Translations under genes and position numbers: made by a program
Assembly (NCBI GenBank): GCA_025093555.1
Contig: JAIWNF010000022.1
Location: forward strand, 682,001 to 746,000
DNA: 64,000 nucleotides
Source: Circinella umbellata
Taxonomy: Eukaryota; Mucoromycota; Mucoromycetes; Mucorales; Lichtheimiaceae
Direction: 5' to 3'
The notes under the pieces: generated by a model
The model's input: the letters and a program-made list of their open reading frames with translations, nothing else
Database searches by the model: none
What the model was told of the DNA's origin: nothing
Shown here: one piece after another, positions 1-11,660 of the stretch
Layout: every line of letters begins with the position of its first letter
Numbering within the stretch: the stretch's first letter is position 1

Positions 1-1664
1 TAATAACATGCTGCGGATCTATCCGGTCTAGATCACTATTATTGTTAGCAGTAACCAGTCTTATTAAAAAATGTCACCAACACATTTCTACTTTGTTCTT
101 TCCCTTTCCTACCAACTATTCTTTCTTTTTTGAAATGTACTTTTAGTAATCTACTACTTTTTTACATTTCTTTTTACACTTTCTCTTTTCTCCCAACATT
201 CAAAAAAAAAAGAAGTATTTCTTTCTTTTCTTTTGACATTCCTTTTTACACTTTTTTTTTATGACATTTACTTTCAATTACTTGTAACTTTTCTTTTTTC
301 TACCCTTTCTTATCAAGGATAAAAAAGAAGTAGGATGGCTACTTGCTACTCTTCTTCTTTTTTTTTTTTGACATGTATTTAAAGTTTAATTTTTTATGTC
401 CCTTTTTATGTTCTTTTTCCTTTTCTTACTTTCCTTAAACTATCATTTTTTTCTCTCTTCATTTAGTCAAATGACGAATAACATTCAACAGACAATAAGT
501 AACGTAAAATAGTCAAAAGGTACAGTTTTTCAAAATATTTATTTTATTGTTTTTAAGCTACAATAGCCGCCTATTACGTTGCTAATTTTGTCTATAACTT
601 TTTATTTTTACGGTAGCTGTTTGGTTTTTCTGCATTCACCTGGAACCGTGAGTGCATAAACTTACCACCAGTGGACCTTCAAGCGTGACAATTATCCCCT
701 TTCACTTGATAAACTATGCGGTGTCTTATATATTCAATGGCGAAATTTTGATCTGTTTTATCGTTAACGGTCGCCCATAATTAGGGGTTTCCAAGGTGTC
801 AAAATGAGTTTTAATACTGAACCTGTACTACTTATTGGCAGTTGGTGGTGCATGAATTATTTTAACGGCGCATACATTTCAAACTTTAATTGGAACCAAA
901 CAGTGGCTAGAGGAACCAAAAACGTGATTCTTTTTTTTTAAACAAAAATTCTTTGACAACGCGTAAAACTTTTTATATGTACAAGCTCATCATATAGTGC
1001 GACCAAGAGAACAAACGTATCAAACAAAGTACTACAAACGTTGAAGGTATGTTGGGGAGAAGAAAAAGAAAAAAAAACAAAAGCATAATTGATTATTTTT
1101 GTTTTGAGAAAATACTTTACTTATTATTGCCATTTAATTTTATAGATGTATGAATGAAGAAACTCTTACAAGTACAGCTTACATTCCTTGATGTTCTACA
1201 GAAGATGAACCAATGATAAAACAAGGCTTTAAACATGAAAACAAACAAAATAAACACGGTTCAAGGCGACTACTATCTTCAACAAGTATGGTCTTTTAAA
1301 AGAAGAGCACGATTTATTTATTTTTTAGATTTAATACAGTAAACAAATAACGGTAAGTCTTTTTATTATTATTTTAAGATGATGTGTGAACCTATCAAAA
1401 TTGTCTTATGTTGCTATGAGAACATTTAATTTACAAAGAGACTACTGCTCAATATATACGTTCCTTATCATCTTTATCTTAAATATTAATTATATCTATA
1501 TGTTTATATGACAGCTATATGTCACCAAGGTGAGTAATGTATTCTCTTTTAATGGAACTTTCTCATTATATCAAGTGTTTTTCTAATGCTATTTCAGATG
1601 CCCAGTAATTCATTTTATTTTATCATACCTTGATCTAATATATAGGTAACCTATGAGCCACAAG
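1..1664. other. AT-rich non-coding stretch
   Basis: No open frame with coding character or splice-joined exons was found on either strand. The first 450 bases are pyrimidine-rich (runs of TTTCTTTTC); the rest is AT-rich without clear repeats. Confidence 0.6.
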
Positions 1665-3400
1665 AGACATAGTAGATGACACGCTAGGTAACACAGGTGG
1701 TGCTCCAACAAGGTACATTACAAGGCTGGCAATCAAACAAGATAAGTTACAAGGCCGGCGACAAACAAGGTAAGTTACAAGGCTGGCGACGAACAAGGTA
1801 GGTAACAAGGCTGGCGACGAACAAGGTAGGTAACAAGGTCGGCGACGAACAAGGTAAGTTACAAGGCCGGCGACGAACAAGGTAAGTTTCCAAGGCCGGC
1901 GACGAACAAGGTAAGCTACAAGGCCGGCGACAAACAAGGTAAGTTACAAGGCTGGCGACGAACAAGGTAGGTAACAAGGCTGGCGACGAACAAGGTAGGT
2001 AACAAGGTAGGTGATTAAACAAGGTAAGTTACAAGGCTGGCGACAAACAAAGTAGGTAACAAGGTCGGCGACGAACAAGGTAAGTTACAAGACCGGCGAC
2101 GAACAAGGTAAGTTACAAGGTCGGCGACGAACAAGGTAAGTTACAAGGCCGGCGATTCAACAAGGTAAGTTACAAGGCCGGCGATTCAACAAGGTAAGTT
2201 ACAAGGCTGGCGACGAACAAGGTAAGTTACAAGGCCGGCGACGAACAAGGTAAGTTTCCAAGGCCGGCGACGAACAAGGTAAGCTACAAGGCCGGCGACA
2301 AACAAGGTAAGTTACAAGGCTGGCGACGAACAAGGTAGGTAACAAGGTAGGTGATTAAACAAGGTACGTTACAAGGCCGGCGACGAACAAGGTAGGTAAC
2401 AAGGTAGGTGATTAAACAAGGTAAGTTACAAGGCTGGCGACAAACAAGGTAGGTAACAAGACCGGCGACGAACAAGGTAGGTAACAAGGTAGGTGATTAA
2501 ACAAGGTAAGTTACAAGGCTGGCTACAAACAAGGTAGGTAACAAGGTCGGCGACGAACAAGGTAAGTTACAAGACCGGCGACGAACAAGGTAAGTTACAA
2601 GGCCGGCGACGAACAAGGTAGGTAACAAGGTAGGTGATTAAACAAGGTAAGTTACAAGGCTGGCGACAAACAAGGTAGGTAACAAGACCGGCGACGAACA
2701 AGGTAGGTAACAAGGTAGGTGATTAAACAAGGTAAGTTACAAGGCTGGCGACAAACAAGGTAGGTAACAAGGTCGGCGACGAACAAGGTAAGTTGCAAGG
2801 CCGGCGACGAACAAGGTAAGTTACAAGGCCGGCGACGAACAAGGTAGGTAACAAGGTAGGTGATTAAACAAGGTAAGTTACAAGGCTGGCGACAAACAAG
2901 GTAGGTAACAAGACCGGCGACGAACAAGGTAGGTAACAAGGTAGGTGATTAAACAAGGTAAGTTACAAGGCTGGCTACAAACAAGGTAGGTAACAAGGTC
3001 GGCGACGAACAAGGTAAGTTACAAGACCGGCGACGAACAAGGTAAGTTACAAGGCCGGCGACGAACAAGGTAGGTAACAAGGTAGGTGATTAAACAAGGT
3101 AAGTTACAAGGCTGGCGACAAACAAGGTAGGTAACAAGGTCGGCGACGAACAAGGTAAGTTGCAAGACCGGCGACGAACAAGGTAAGTTACAAGGCCGGC
3201 GACGAACAAGGTAGGTAACAAGGTAGGTGATTAAACAAGGTAAGTTACAAGGCTGGCTACAAACAAGGTAGGTAACAAGGTCGGCGACGAACAAGGTAAG
3301 TTACAAGACCGGCGACGAACAAGGTAAGTAACAAGACCGGCGACGAACAAGGTAGGTAACAATGTAGGTAACAATGTAGGTGATTCAACAAGGTAGGTAA
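1665..3400. repeat. 28-b minisatellite with higher-order structure
   Basis: About 60 tandem copies of a ~28-b unit built from ACAAGGTAAGTTACAAGG followed by a C/G-rich CCGGCGACGA part. Variants carry GGTAGGTAAC or GGTGATTAAAC. From about 2490 on, the GTGATTAAAC variant recurs every 141 b (2490/2631, 2716/2857, 2942/3083/3224), twice alternating with an 85-b spacing, so a multi-unit block has been amplified. The many L/V/R/P-rich frames on the minus strand here are a by-product of the repeat and not genes. Almost every unit carries an exact AAG|GTAAGT splice-donor-like string on the plus strand. Confidence 0.95.
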
Positions 3401-3800
3401 GAAGGCAAATGATTGGGAAAAAAAAATGGGCGAAATGAATGCATGTAGGACTGAAAGAGTGTGAGTAAAAGTGTGGAAGCAAATAGATAAAAGGCAAGGA
3501 GTGGAAATGAGTGAAAGGAAGTGAAGGAGTGAAAGGGAATGGGTGTGAGTGGGTGAGGGCTTATGGGTGTAACTGAATGAGCGGATGTGAAGGGATAGAA
3601 GCGAAGGAGTGGAGGTGAATGCCTGTGAGTGAATGCGCATAAGCGAGTGTAAGTGTGTGTGGAAGCTAAAGGGTGAAAGCTAATGGGTGTATATGAATGA
3701 GTGGAAATGAATGGGTGTGAGTGAATGGGTGGAAGCTAATGAATGTAACTGAATAAGGAGAGCAAATTGGTGGAAGCGCAGGAGTATGAGTAGGTGGGTG
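3401..3800. repeat. degenerate G/A-rich low-complexity tract
   Basis: The plus strand is purine-rich with loosely repeated words such as GTGAGTGAATGGGTGGAAG and GAAGCTAATGGGTGTA. It directly adjoins the minisatellite and runs into the 193-b duplication. No coding signal was found. Confidence 0.7.
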
Positions 3801-4186
3801 GAAGTGAATGGGTTGTGGAATGCTTTACTTTACTTGATTTTACTTTTATAATATATAGATATGGTTAACAAGGCAAACGGAAAACTGTATTTGGTTGGGG
3901 GTAAGGATTGGGATATTTGATACGGCGAACAACTGGAGGGCAAGCAATACAGTTTTCTTCGATTCGACGTCTACGCTATGGTTTAATTGGTAGGAAGTGA
4001 ATGGGTTGTGGAATGCTTTACTTTACTTGATTTTACTTTTATAATATATAGATACGTATGATTAACAAGGCAAAGGAAAACTGTATTTGGTTGGGGGTAA
4101 GGATTGGGATATTTGATACGGCGAACAACTGGAGGGCAAGCAATACAGTTTTCTTCGATTCGACGTCTACGCTATGTTTTAGTTGG
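3801..4186. repeat. 193-b tandem duplication with internal stem
   Basis: Two nearly identical copies start at 3801 and 3994 with the words GAAGTGAATGGGTTGTGG. Each copy holds an inverted pair, GAAAACTGTATT (3880-3891) and AATACAGTTTTC (3946-3957) in copy 1, that could form a stem. Copy 2 differs by only a few indels and substitutions, so the duplication is recent. Confidence 0.9.
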
Positions 4187-5914
4187 TGACATGACAATTA
4201 TAATTTTATAAATTGAAAAAAATAACTGATATCGTGTTGCTATATACAATTAATATCTATTGAAACATTTTTCTTTTTATTTAATTTGATAGATATAATA
4301 AATTCGACTCGAAAAAAGAAGCCGTTACCAAAGGAACTGTATCAAAGTAATAGATATACATAAAAAAGGGCCGTGGGGAGTGCGTCGTAGTTATTAAAAT
4401 CATATACTTTCTTTTGTGTATATTCATTCAGGTAGTTAAAATTTTATTCGATTCGTCGTAAACTGACAGGCTGTTAACGTTTAATAATACTCATCAAGAA
4501 TTAAGTATGATTAAGTAAATAGTGACTACAAGCTGATATCCATAGTTTTCAAATGATGAGGAAAGCCATACGTAACAAGCGAAAAATAAAAAAGAAGGTA
4601 ATAATTATTTTGCGGTTCCTATTTTAAATTTTAATCGTAATGGGACAATGTCTATAAAAATAATTAATTATTGATGCTTGTTGTTATGTATATATATAGA
4701 TCAATGAAGAAAAATTTCGATTTTATTTAAGACGGATCGAAAGAATGACAGAACATTGATGTGTTGTTATGGGACCAACATTACGAGAGTTTTTTTTTGT
4801 TGCTTTGTAATAAGTCAAAAAGCAATTGAAACATACATTGGTGAAGAAGAAAACGAATGAATAATCTTTTTATTGACAAATCGAGACGACGACGAACTAA
4901 ATATGTGGCGATTATTCTGGATGAAACTACTTCTTTTTGTTATATTCTATGGAGAATAACTTCCAAGCTTTAATCTATTTATCCTTGTCAATAAAATACT
5001 TATTAAAGCCGTCCAAAAAATATATATCTGATATTATTAATGTCTTGCGAATTTAATTGTTGTTACTTTTAATAAAATTAATATATCACAGTCGCATAGA
5101 TAACATATGCAAAGGCTGCTTAGATTAATTATTTCTAGCTCTCTTGATTTTCTATGTTTGTGCGAGGTACGTACTCTATAAAGTACTTTGTCGTCCTACA
5201 GTATTATGTTTTTCTTCCAAAGGCGCCTTTCAGCATGTCTTCCGTTCAATAAGTACGTACCTATAAAATTTAAATTACTCAAAGAAGTAAATAATAAAAT
5301 ATTAGAGGACGAAAAAAAATGTATAGTAACGGCTGGAAAAAAGATGATTATTCTTCACCAGTTTCTTTCTATTTATTAGTAGAGAGTACGTATGTAAGCA
5401 AAAAATAAAACCCCCATTTAAAATTGCTTTATACCTACACTACACCTAAAAAGCTGAAAAAATAAATCAGATATAACAGGCTATAATACTGAAGGAAATA
5501 GCAGTGTGTACCATATTAACAACATACAAACTATTTTTCTTCAGGTTATGTAAGTAATCATTGTTTACAGAATTATGGTGACAATATTACGTATAACTCT
5601 AAATACATATGAGGACCCGGTTCTCCTTATTAGATAAAGCTATTAGTTCTTCTGGTCACTGAAAAAAAACTTTCTACGTACGTATGTAGCACATTTTTTT
5701 CTTTACTGTTCAATCATTCTTAATGATTTTCTTCTAAACACGCAAATCTTTATATTATATTGTGAGTATGTATATAGGTGACAGCACATATTTATAACTT
5801 TTTTATTTTCTCTTTTTTAAGGACGTACGTACGTATTATCTGCTGGGAAAGTATCTTTTTCGAGAGACATACTTTAAAGAAGCCAAGGTACTATTAAATG
5901 AAAATAAAAACATA
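4187..5914. other. AT-rich intergenic stretch
   Basis: No convincing gene was found. A 63-codon open frame near 5188-5379 has neither a recognisable domain nor splice context and is treated as chance. Confidence 0.5.
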
Positions 5915-6749
5915 CAGAGGGTCCCCGTTAATTTCATAGGGCCATTTCCCAATTTTTTTGTGAAAATAAAGGGGTGTGAAAATTAACGGATACTATGAAA
6001 TTTATTTCCAAGAATGTGCATATATTGAATACTTCAGCTTACTACTGTATACAGTATCTTTTAATGTATCAAAACACGTAATAATTAATAACTTATTTCT
6101 ATATGATCGCTCCTAATGCATTTTTGGAACTATTTCTTTTTTTATTTGAGCATATCTATGACTTTTTTTTAAAACAATAAAAGCTATATATAATCCCAAG
6201 AGATGCAGAGATAATTTATCTATTATATTATTATATTATTCCATTTTTTCTATATTTCTGCTCTATATATACTAAAACAAAATGACAGTAACCAAATCTA
6301 ACGTTGGCTTGACAACTGAACAGTATAGTATTCTGGCTGAGAAAAAAAGACTTAACCCGCGAACCATGACAAACCGATCACTAGCATTATGGGCTAAAAA
6401 TGGATTCAAGTTGTTTAAGGCACCTGATATTAGTACTATATGCAAAGGCTTAAATCGAGAAAAACAAGAAGAGAATAAACATTGAATAACCTCTTAAGAA
6501 AAAACATGCAAATGGCGTAATAAAAAAAGTAACCCATACTGTATACTAATTTAATTACAATCCTTATATTTATCGCATAATTTTTTTTGATTTACATATC
6601 CGATGAGGATTCAATGCCGCCAAGTGCTGTGAAAGTGAAATTAAGGGGGATGTGAAAATTTTCTTATGTTATTTTTACCATTCCTTGATTTTTGGTGAAG
6701 TTATTGAGGTGTGAAAATTAACGGATATGAAATTAACGGGGACCCTCTG
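5915..6749 (+). mobile_element. pogo-like DNA transposon derivative, complete ends
   Basis: The ends are perfect inverted repeats of about 23 b: CAGAGGGTCCCCGTTAATTT at 5915 and its complement ending at 6749. TA flanks both sides (5913-5914 and 6750-6751), the target duplication of the Tc1/mariner superfamily. A 20-b subterminal word, GGTGTGAAAATTAACGGATA, lies inside both ends in the same orientation (5973-5992 and 6708-6727). The only gene inside encodes a short CENP-B/pogo-type DNA-binding peptide; no DDE catalytic domain is present. At 835 b it cannot be autonomous. The TIR match and TSD make the boundaries firm; the pogo assignment rests on the TA duplication plus the helix-turn-helix peptide. 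Confidence 0.88.
6282..6485 (+). CDS. CENP-B/pogo N-terminal helix-turn-helix peptide (67 aa)
   Basis: An intact 67-codon frame inside the 835-b element, with TATATATA upstream of the ATG. Residues about 10-57 (LTTEQYSILAEKKRLNP through the ST-I-KGL segment) follow the first DNA-binding helix-turn-helix of CENP-B/pogo/Fot-type transposases: a charged first helix, an LALWAKNGF-like segment and a recognition helix. The frame stops where the second DNA-binding domain and the DDE nuclease would begin, and no such sequence follows. It could bind element ends or subterminal repeats but could not cut DNA. Whether it is expressed, is a 5' remnant, or is a retained repressor cannot be told from sequence. 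Confidence 0.6.
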   Translation: MTVTKSNVGLTTEQYSILAEKKRLNPRTMTNRSLALWAKNGFKLFKAPDISTICKGLNREKQEENKH

Positions 6750-6751
6750 TA

Positions 6752-7138
6752 TACAGGACGTCTTCTTGAGAAAGTATAGTATCTTTAGGGAGTAAGTTCT
6801 ACTCTAATTTAGTTTTTTTTTCCTCGGAATCCATGAAGCCTATCACGGCTAGAAAGTGCATTGAATCCCTTTCTGGCCTAATGTAATTGTTGCATTTTTC
6901 TTTTTTCTTCTTATGTCTTTTTACTCACACCACAGAATTCTTATTGATATGAAGACTTTATAAACTGGTAATACGCTATCCTAGCAACACACTTATCTTA
7001 AGCTTACTATATGTAAATATTTTTCATGTAAGATTATACAATTCTGTTTTTTCTACTTTCACAATGTAGAATACGATTGTCTTCTTCTTTAAACTCTATC
7101 CTCTTTATCTTTATATATTTTTATCGTTGGAAATACTA

Positions 7139-7172
<34 letters not shown>

Positions 7173-7565
7173 TAGATTATTGGTGAGGCATTTTTCTTTT
7201 ACAAGTAGTTCCTGAATTTAATTTACGTATACACGTACGCAGATGAGATAGAGACTATTAATCACCATTTGTCCCAAGCACATCCACAAGACTGAAAAAG
7301 AAAAGACTTTTTGAGTATACTATGTATGGAGGAGAATAAAATATATACTATTTGATTTACTTTTGTTAATTAGAATGAATAAAGTAAGAATATATGTAAA
7401 ATAATGGACAAAAAGGAAAGGAGTCATATGTCAAAACAGAAAAAAAAATTCAAAGACTATTTAAAACTAGGACAGATATATAAATATAGATAGAAAAAAA
7501 AGTATAATGGCTGAAAAAAAAGTTATTATATAATATAGTTTACAATGAATATAAAAAGAACTTTT
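6752..7565. other. intergenic, with (GT)n at 7141-7167
   Basis: About 800 b of AT-rich sequence downstream of the minus-strand zinc-knuckle gene. It contains a 27-b TG dinucleotide microsatellite (7141-7167). No gene seen. Confidence 0.7.
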
Positions 7566-10500
7566 CTACTGGATACCATCCACAAGTACATATTCATTTA
7601 GACTATAATATAACCTACGAGTAGTATGATCTTCTGTATCCCTACTTATGGGGGAAGCAAATGATTTGGTGTTATTTCTTGTTGAGGAGGGTGTAGTAGG
7701 TTGCGTTGCAGCAATATAATCCATACCGTTGCTGTTGAGTAAATTATTTGTTGATGGTAAAGAATTAAATCGACCACGATTTAGGAATGCTAAGGATTCA
7801 TTATGATTAGATAATGCTGTCGTACCTGTTGCTGTTTCTGTTGAGGAATTCATTGCTGTAGGACTAAAAATATCAGGAGTTGATTGTTGGCGATGTGTAT
7901 TAAAAGGTCTTCGTTGTTCAGATGAAGGAATCGACAAGATTAACAAAGGAGGAGGTGGAGGATGATGGGCCTTTTTTTGTGAAGCATAACAATCTTTGGC
8001 CCAATGACCCGACTGTTTGCACAACATACAGCAAGTCACCTCTGTAAGATCTCGAGCAAATCCAGCTTCTGTGAGACGTGCTATATTTTGTTCGGCTGAT
8101 TCTGGAACACCTGTTGCTACTTGACTATTATTATAGTCAACACTAGCGTTGCCATAATAACCGCTGTTGTTGTGGGTATTTAATAATGTAGGGGGAGGTT
8201 GAGGAAATACCATGATCGTGACCGTATATTTTCGATGCATGATACCTTGTAAGTCAACAAGTATAGTTGTATTTAAAAGAGGCTTTTCTAATGCAACGAG
8301 TTGTAGTTTGGATTCATAATCTTGTAATCGTCGAGCAATCGTTGAAAATGTCTCATTGGGTCGAGTTTTGGAATAAATATCAATGGCTTCCATAAATTGC
8401 ATTGTATCACATCGGTGGCCAGCTTGTAATAATCGAATCCATGCATCTTGATCATTAATTAATGGAATATGAGGGCATTCTTTAGATGTAAAATGTGTTG
8501 AAGAACCGCAATGACGGCATCCTATATGTCCTGTCTGTGCCATGTTTTGTAGAAGCTGTGAATTGGTTACTAAAAGACCACCTGCTTCCAGTGTACTAGC
8601 GGTAGCCTTTTTGGTAGTATCTCCGTTGCTATTGTTATTATTCCATAAAGTCCGTGACTGTTGCTGTCGTTGAGGCTGTTGCTGCTGGTAATGATTGTAA
8701 TGATAGTGAGTATCATTATAGCTTGATCGACGTTTCGCGGGAAAAGAGCTATTGTTAGAATTCTGATGAGAATGACTATCTATAATACCTCCTGCCGAAG
8801 ATGGTGGTGATAACGGCCATATATCTTGTTGTTGTTGTTGATAATAGTGAAATGACGTAGTAACTGTTGATTTTGTTGTTGTGTCATCATCAACAACCTT
8901 AAGAATACTGGCAAATTGCTCTTCCCATGTATTGCTATTATTATTATTAGCGGTGGTAGAAGAGGATAATGTCTCTGGAGAAATGTTTGAGAAACTACCA
9001 TCCCGTTTACTATTATCAACACCCCATGGTGATACTGGAGGTGTCCATTCTTGTTGGCGCAATGAAGTAGAAACGGGAGCTATATAAATACAAATAAATA
9101 TACGCGTATGAGAATAATGTATGTATGTTTGTTATCGATAGTACGGAATAAAAAAGATTGGTATTTTCGATCGAGAACTTTATGAAATTCTAAAAAAGAA
9201 AAGTAGCAATAATTTTGAGATCTACAAAAAATAAGTGAAATAAAGAAATTTTCACATACCTCTATATTTTGATGACCAATCTGATAATGTTGGACTCCAA
9301 GGTGAACTTCCACTCACGTTATACGAATCATTGTTTCGTTGCTGTGATTGCTGATGGTTTTCTTGTTGATAAACTGAATACTGATTATCATACCCATAAG
9401 ATAATCGGCGCATTGCAGCACTTGGATACGCTTGTTGATTACCAGTTTGAATATCCAAACTAAAAGTGGAGGAACGTCGACCATTATTATTAGTACTGTT
9501 ATTAGAATTACTGTTATTATAAGAAGGTGGGCATGAATTATTATAGTTATTGGTATTGCTGTTATTAAGATAATGACTATTACTGATATCCCACAGGGAA
9601 GGTGTCTTTTGTTCAAATAACGGTTGTGATGAAGGAGGTGTTCTAGGTAGTAATCCAGGTTGCGTGAGGAACCTGTCTGAAAAATTTGTTGTGTTTGTTG
9701 TTTTTGGTCGTGACGTTCGTATGTTATTATTATTGTTGTTGCTTCCATTGACAAGCGTTGATGTTCGGGTTTGAGGTTCTAACAAGGTTTTTATTTATTT
9801 ATTTGTTAGTATAATTTTGATGTTGTACGACATGATTCTAAACAAAAATAAAATAAAAGAATAATGGTTTGTGAGAATGAAAAGAGATTTTTTTGTTCTG
9901 GTCACCTTGAATTTTGAAACTATCGTTTGTTATTGAAGATGTTATAATTGGAGGATTTGATATCGTACGATATGATGGTTGAGTGGGAGGAGAAAGTGAA
10001 TGATGCTGCTGCTTATAATGATAACCATGATAATCTATTTGACCTGGCACAGGGGTCCATGGTACGTCATTTTGACGTGTTATTGACTTTATGCTGTTGG
10101 ACAAAACATCATTTTTATCATGGTATCGCGTATTGTTACTGTTATTAATTATAGCTTTATTTGCGTCTGCGGTAGCTTTCACGTTATTATCTTTGTTAGA
10201 GACAGTAACAACATTATCAGTTATTCCAGAAGACGATGTTGATTTTTTGTTCGTATCTTTTACATGATGATGGTGATGACGATGATGACGCACCCAAGGT
10301 AATTTATTCTTCCAGTCAGGATCGTTTTGCTTATAGGAGGAAAAATCGTTTAACATTTCGGCTGTTTGCTCCCATGAAATTACACGATCTGGCGTTACTT
10401 CATCCCACCCCCCTGGCAGCGGTGGAATAGGCTTAAAGTCAGGATCAGAATATCGTTTTTTACATCGCATAAAAAGAGCAATTTCATCAGATCTTACAAC

Positions 10501-11660
10501 ACGATCTTCTACTTCTTCCTCTTGTTTTCCGCTATTTTTTGTTATTGTTATTGTTGTTGATGGTAATGATGATAATATTTCATTATCTGTATTATTAGTT
10601 ATTGTTGGTAAAGTGGCGTTGTTGTTTGCTTTGTTTATGTTATTGGCATGGGGTTTGCGATTTTGATTGGAAATAGCTGCACGTTTGTAATGATCAGATG
10701 ACCGGTGTACGCGTTTGCTGATGCGCTTTTGTTGGCTGTTAGACTGCATCATTCGTCCAGCCGTTGTTGATTCTTCATGATGGTTTTCTGTGACAGCCAA
10801 TGATTCAACTGTTGTACTATTAATGCTCTTTTTTTCTTCGGAGTTCATAACAAATGGTCGTTGTTCCTGTATACTCGAATTGTTATTATTATCACCACTA
10901 TTCTCCCGATAGTCCAAAATTTGTTTTTTTGATGTTGTTGTTGGTTGCCAGACATTCGGAATACATTCCGTCACTGTTGTTATTGCTATTGACGGTGACA
11001 TCTCTGTATTCTCTTTTTTATCATTATCGTCTATAGCATGATGGTTATTTTATTTTTATATTAATTGTAGTTTGGTTGTATGAATTTATATAATATTATT
11101 TTGCTTCTTTTTTTACGTCATCCTTTCTTTTTTTCAGCCTGAACCATACTCTGAAAAAAAGTAGCAACCTTTTTTTTTTTTTGCTGCATGTGCTGCAATA
11201 AAAATATAAACAACTAACCTGCATTCGAAGACGCTGATGAGGATGATATTAATTCTGACTCTTCTATGATATTCTTTTTATTATCCTGTTCTGCTGTTGT
11301 CGTCCATGATACTAATGATGTTGAAGATGATGATGATGAAGAATCTTCTTCGTATTGTTGCTGTTCAACTCGTTGATGTCCTATTATTTATAATCAAACT
11401 GTTAAATAATCTTTTGTTTAAAAATGTAATTGTCACGACATAATATACAGTAAAGTGTGTGTTGATGAATTATTTATGAATCATATTTTTTTTGGCTATT
11501 ATCAATATTGATATTTACCATTTGATGTTACTACAAGAGATGATGTTGTTTTGTTATAAATCTGTTGATTATTATCATCAGGTCGTTTAAAAATTGTATT
11601 ATCCACGTTTGGTTGTTGCGTTGTTGTATTGGACGTATGTTGAATATCAATAACATCCAT
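7566..11660 (-). CDS. large N/Q-rich protein with two CCHC zinc knuckles (~1153 aa)
   Basis: Five exons join in frame: 11660-11519, 11380-11219, 11030-9906, 9778-9260 and 9079-7566, every intron splitting a codon after its first base. Most of the protein is Asn/Gln/Ser/Thr-rich low complexity. Two zinc knuckles lie in the last exon: C-x2-C-x4-H-x5-C at residues ~837-851 (CRHCGSSTHFTSKEC) and a canonical C-x2-C-x4-H-x4-C at ~1000-1013 (CMLCKQSGHWAKDC), separated by a conserved-looking segment of ~150 residues. Several Trp-Pro-rich motifs (DVPWTPVPG, SSPWSPTLSDW, EWTPPVSPWG) recur. CCHC knuckles usually bind single-stranded RNA or DNA, so an RNA-binding, possibly granule-forming role is inferred only; no retroelement polyprotein features accompany them. 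Start taken as the first in-frame ATG of exon 1. Confidence 0.75.

Noticed and set aside
1665..3640. Overlapping minus-strand frames rich in LVTYLVRRRPCNLPC repeats
   Set aside because: They are open only because the ~28-b unit happens to lack stops in some frames; several frames overlap, none has a start context, and units shift frame.
8780..9022. Short frames on both strands inside the zinc-knuckle gene
   Set aside because: Shadows of a long N/Q-rich coding exon whose trinucleotide repeats keep other frames open.
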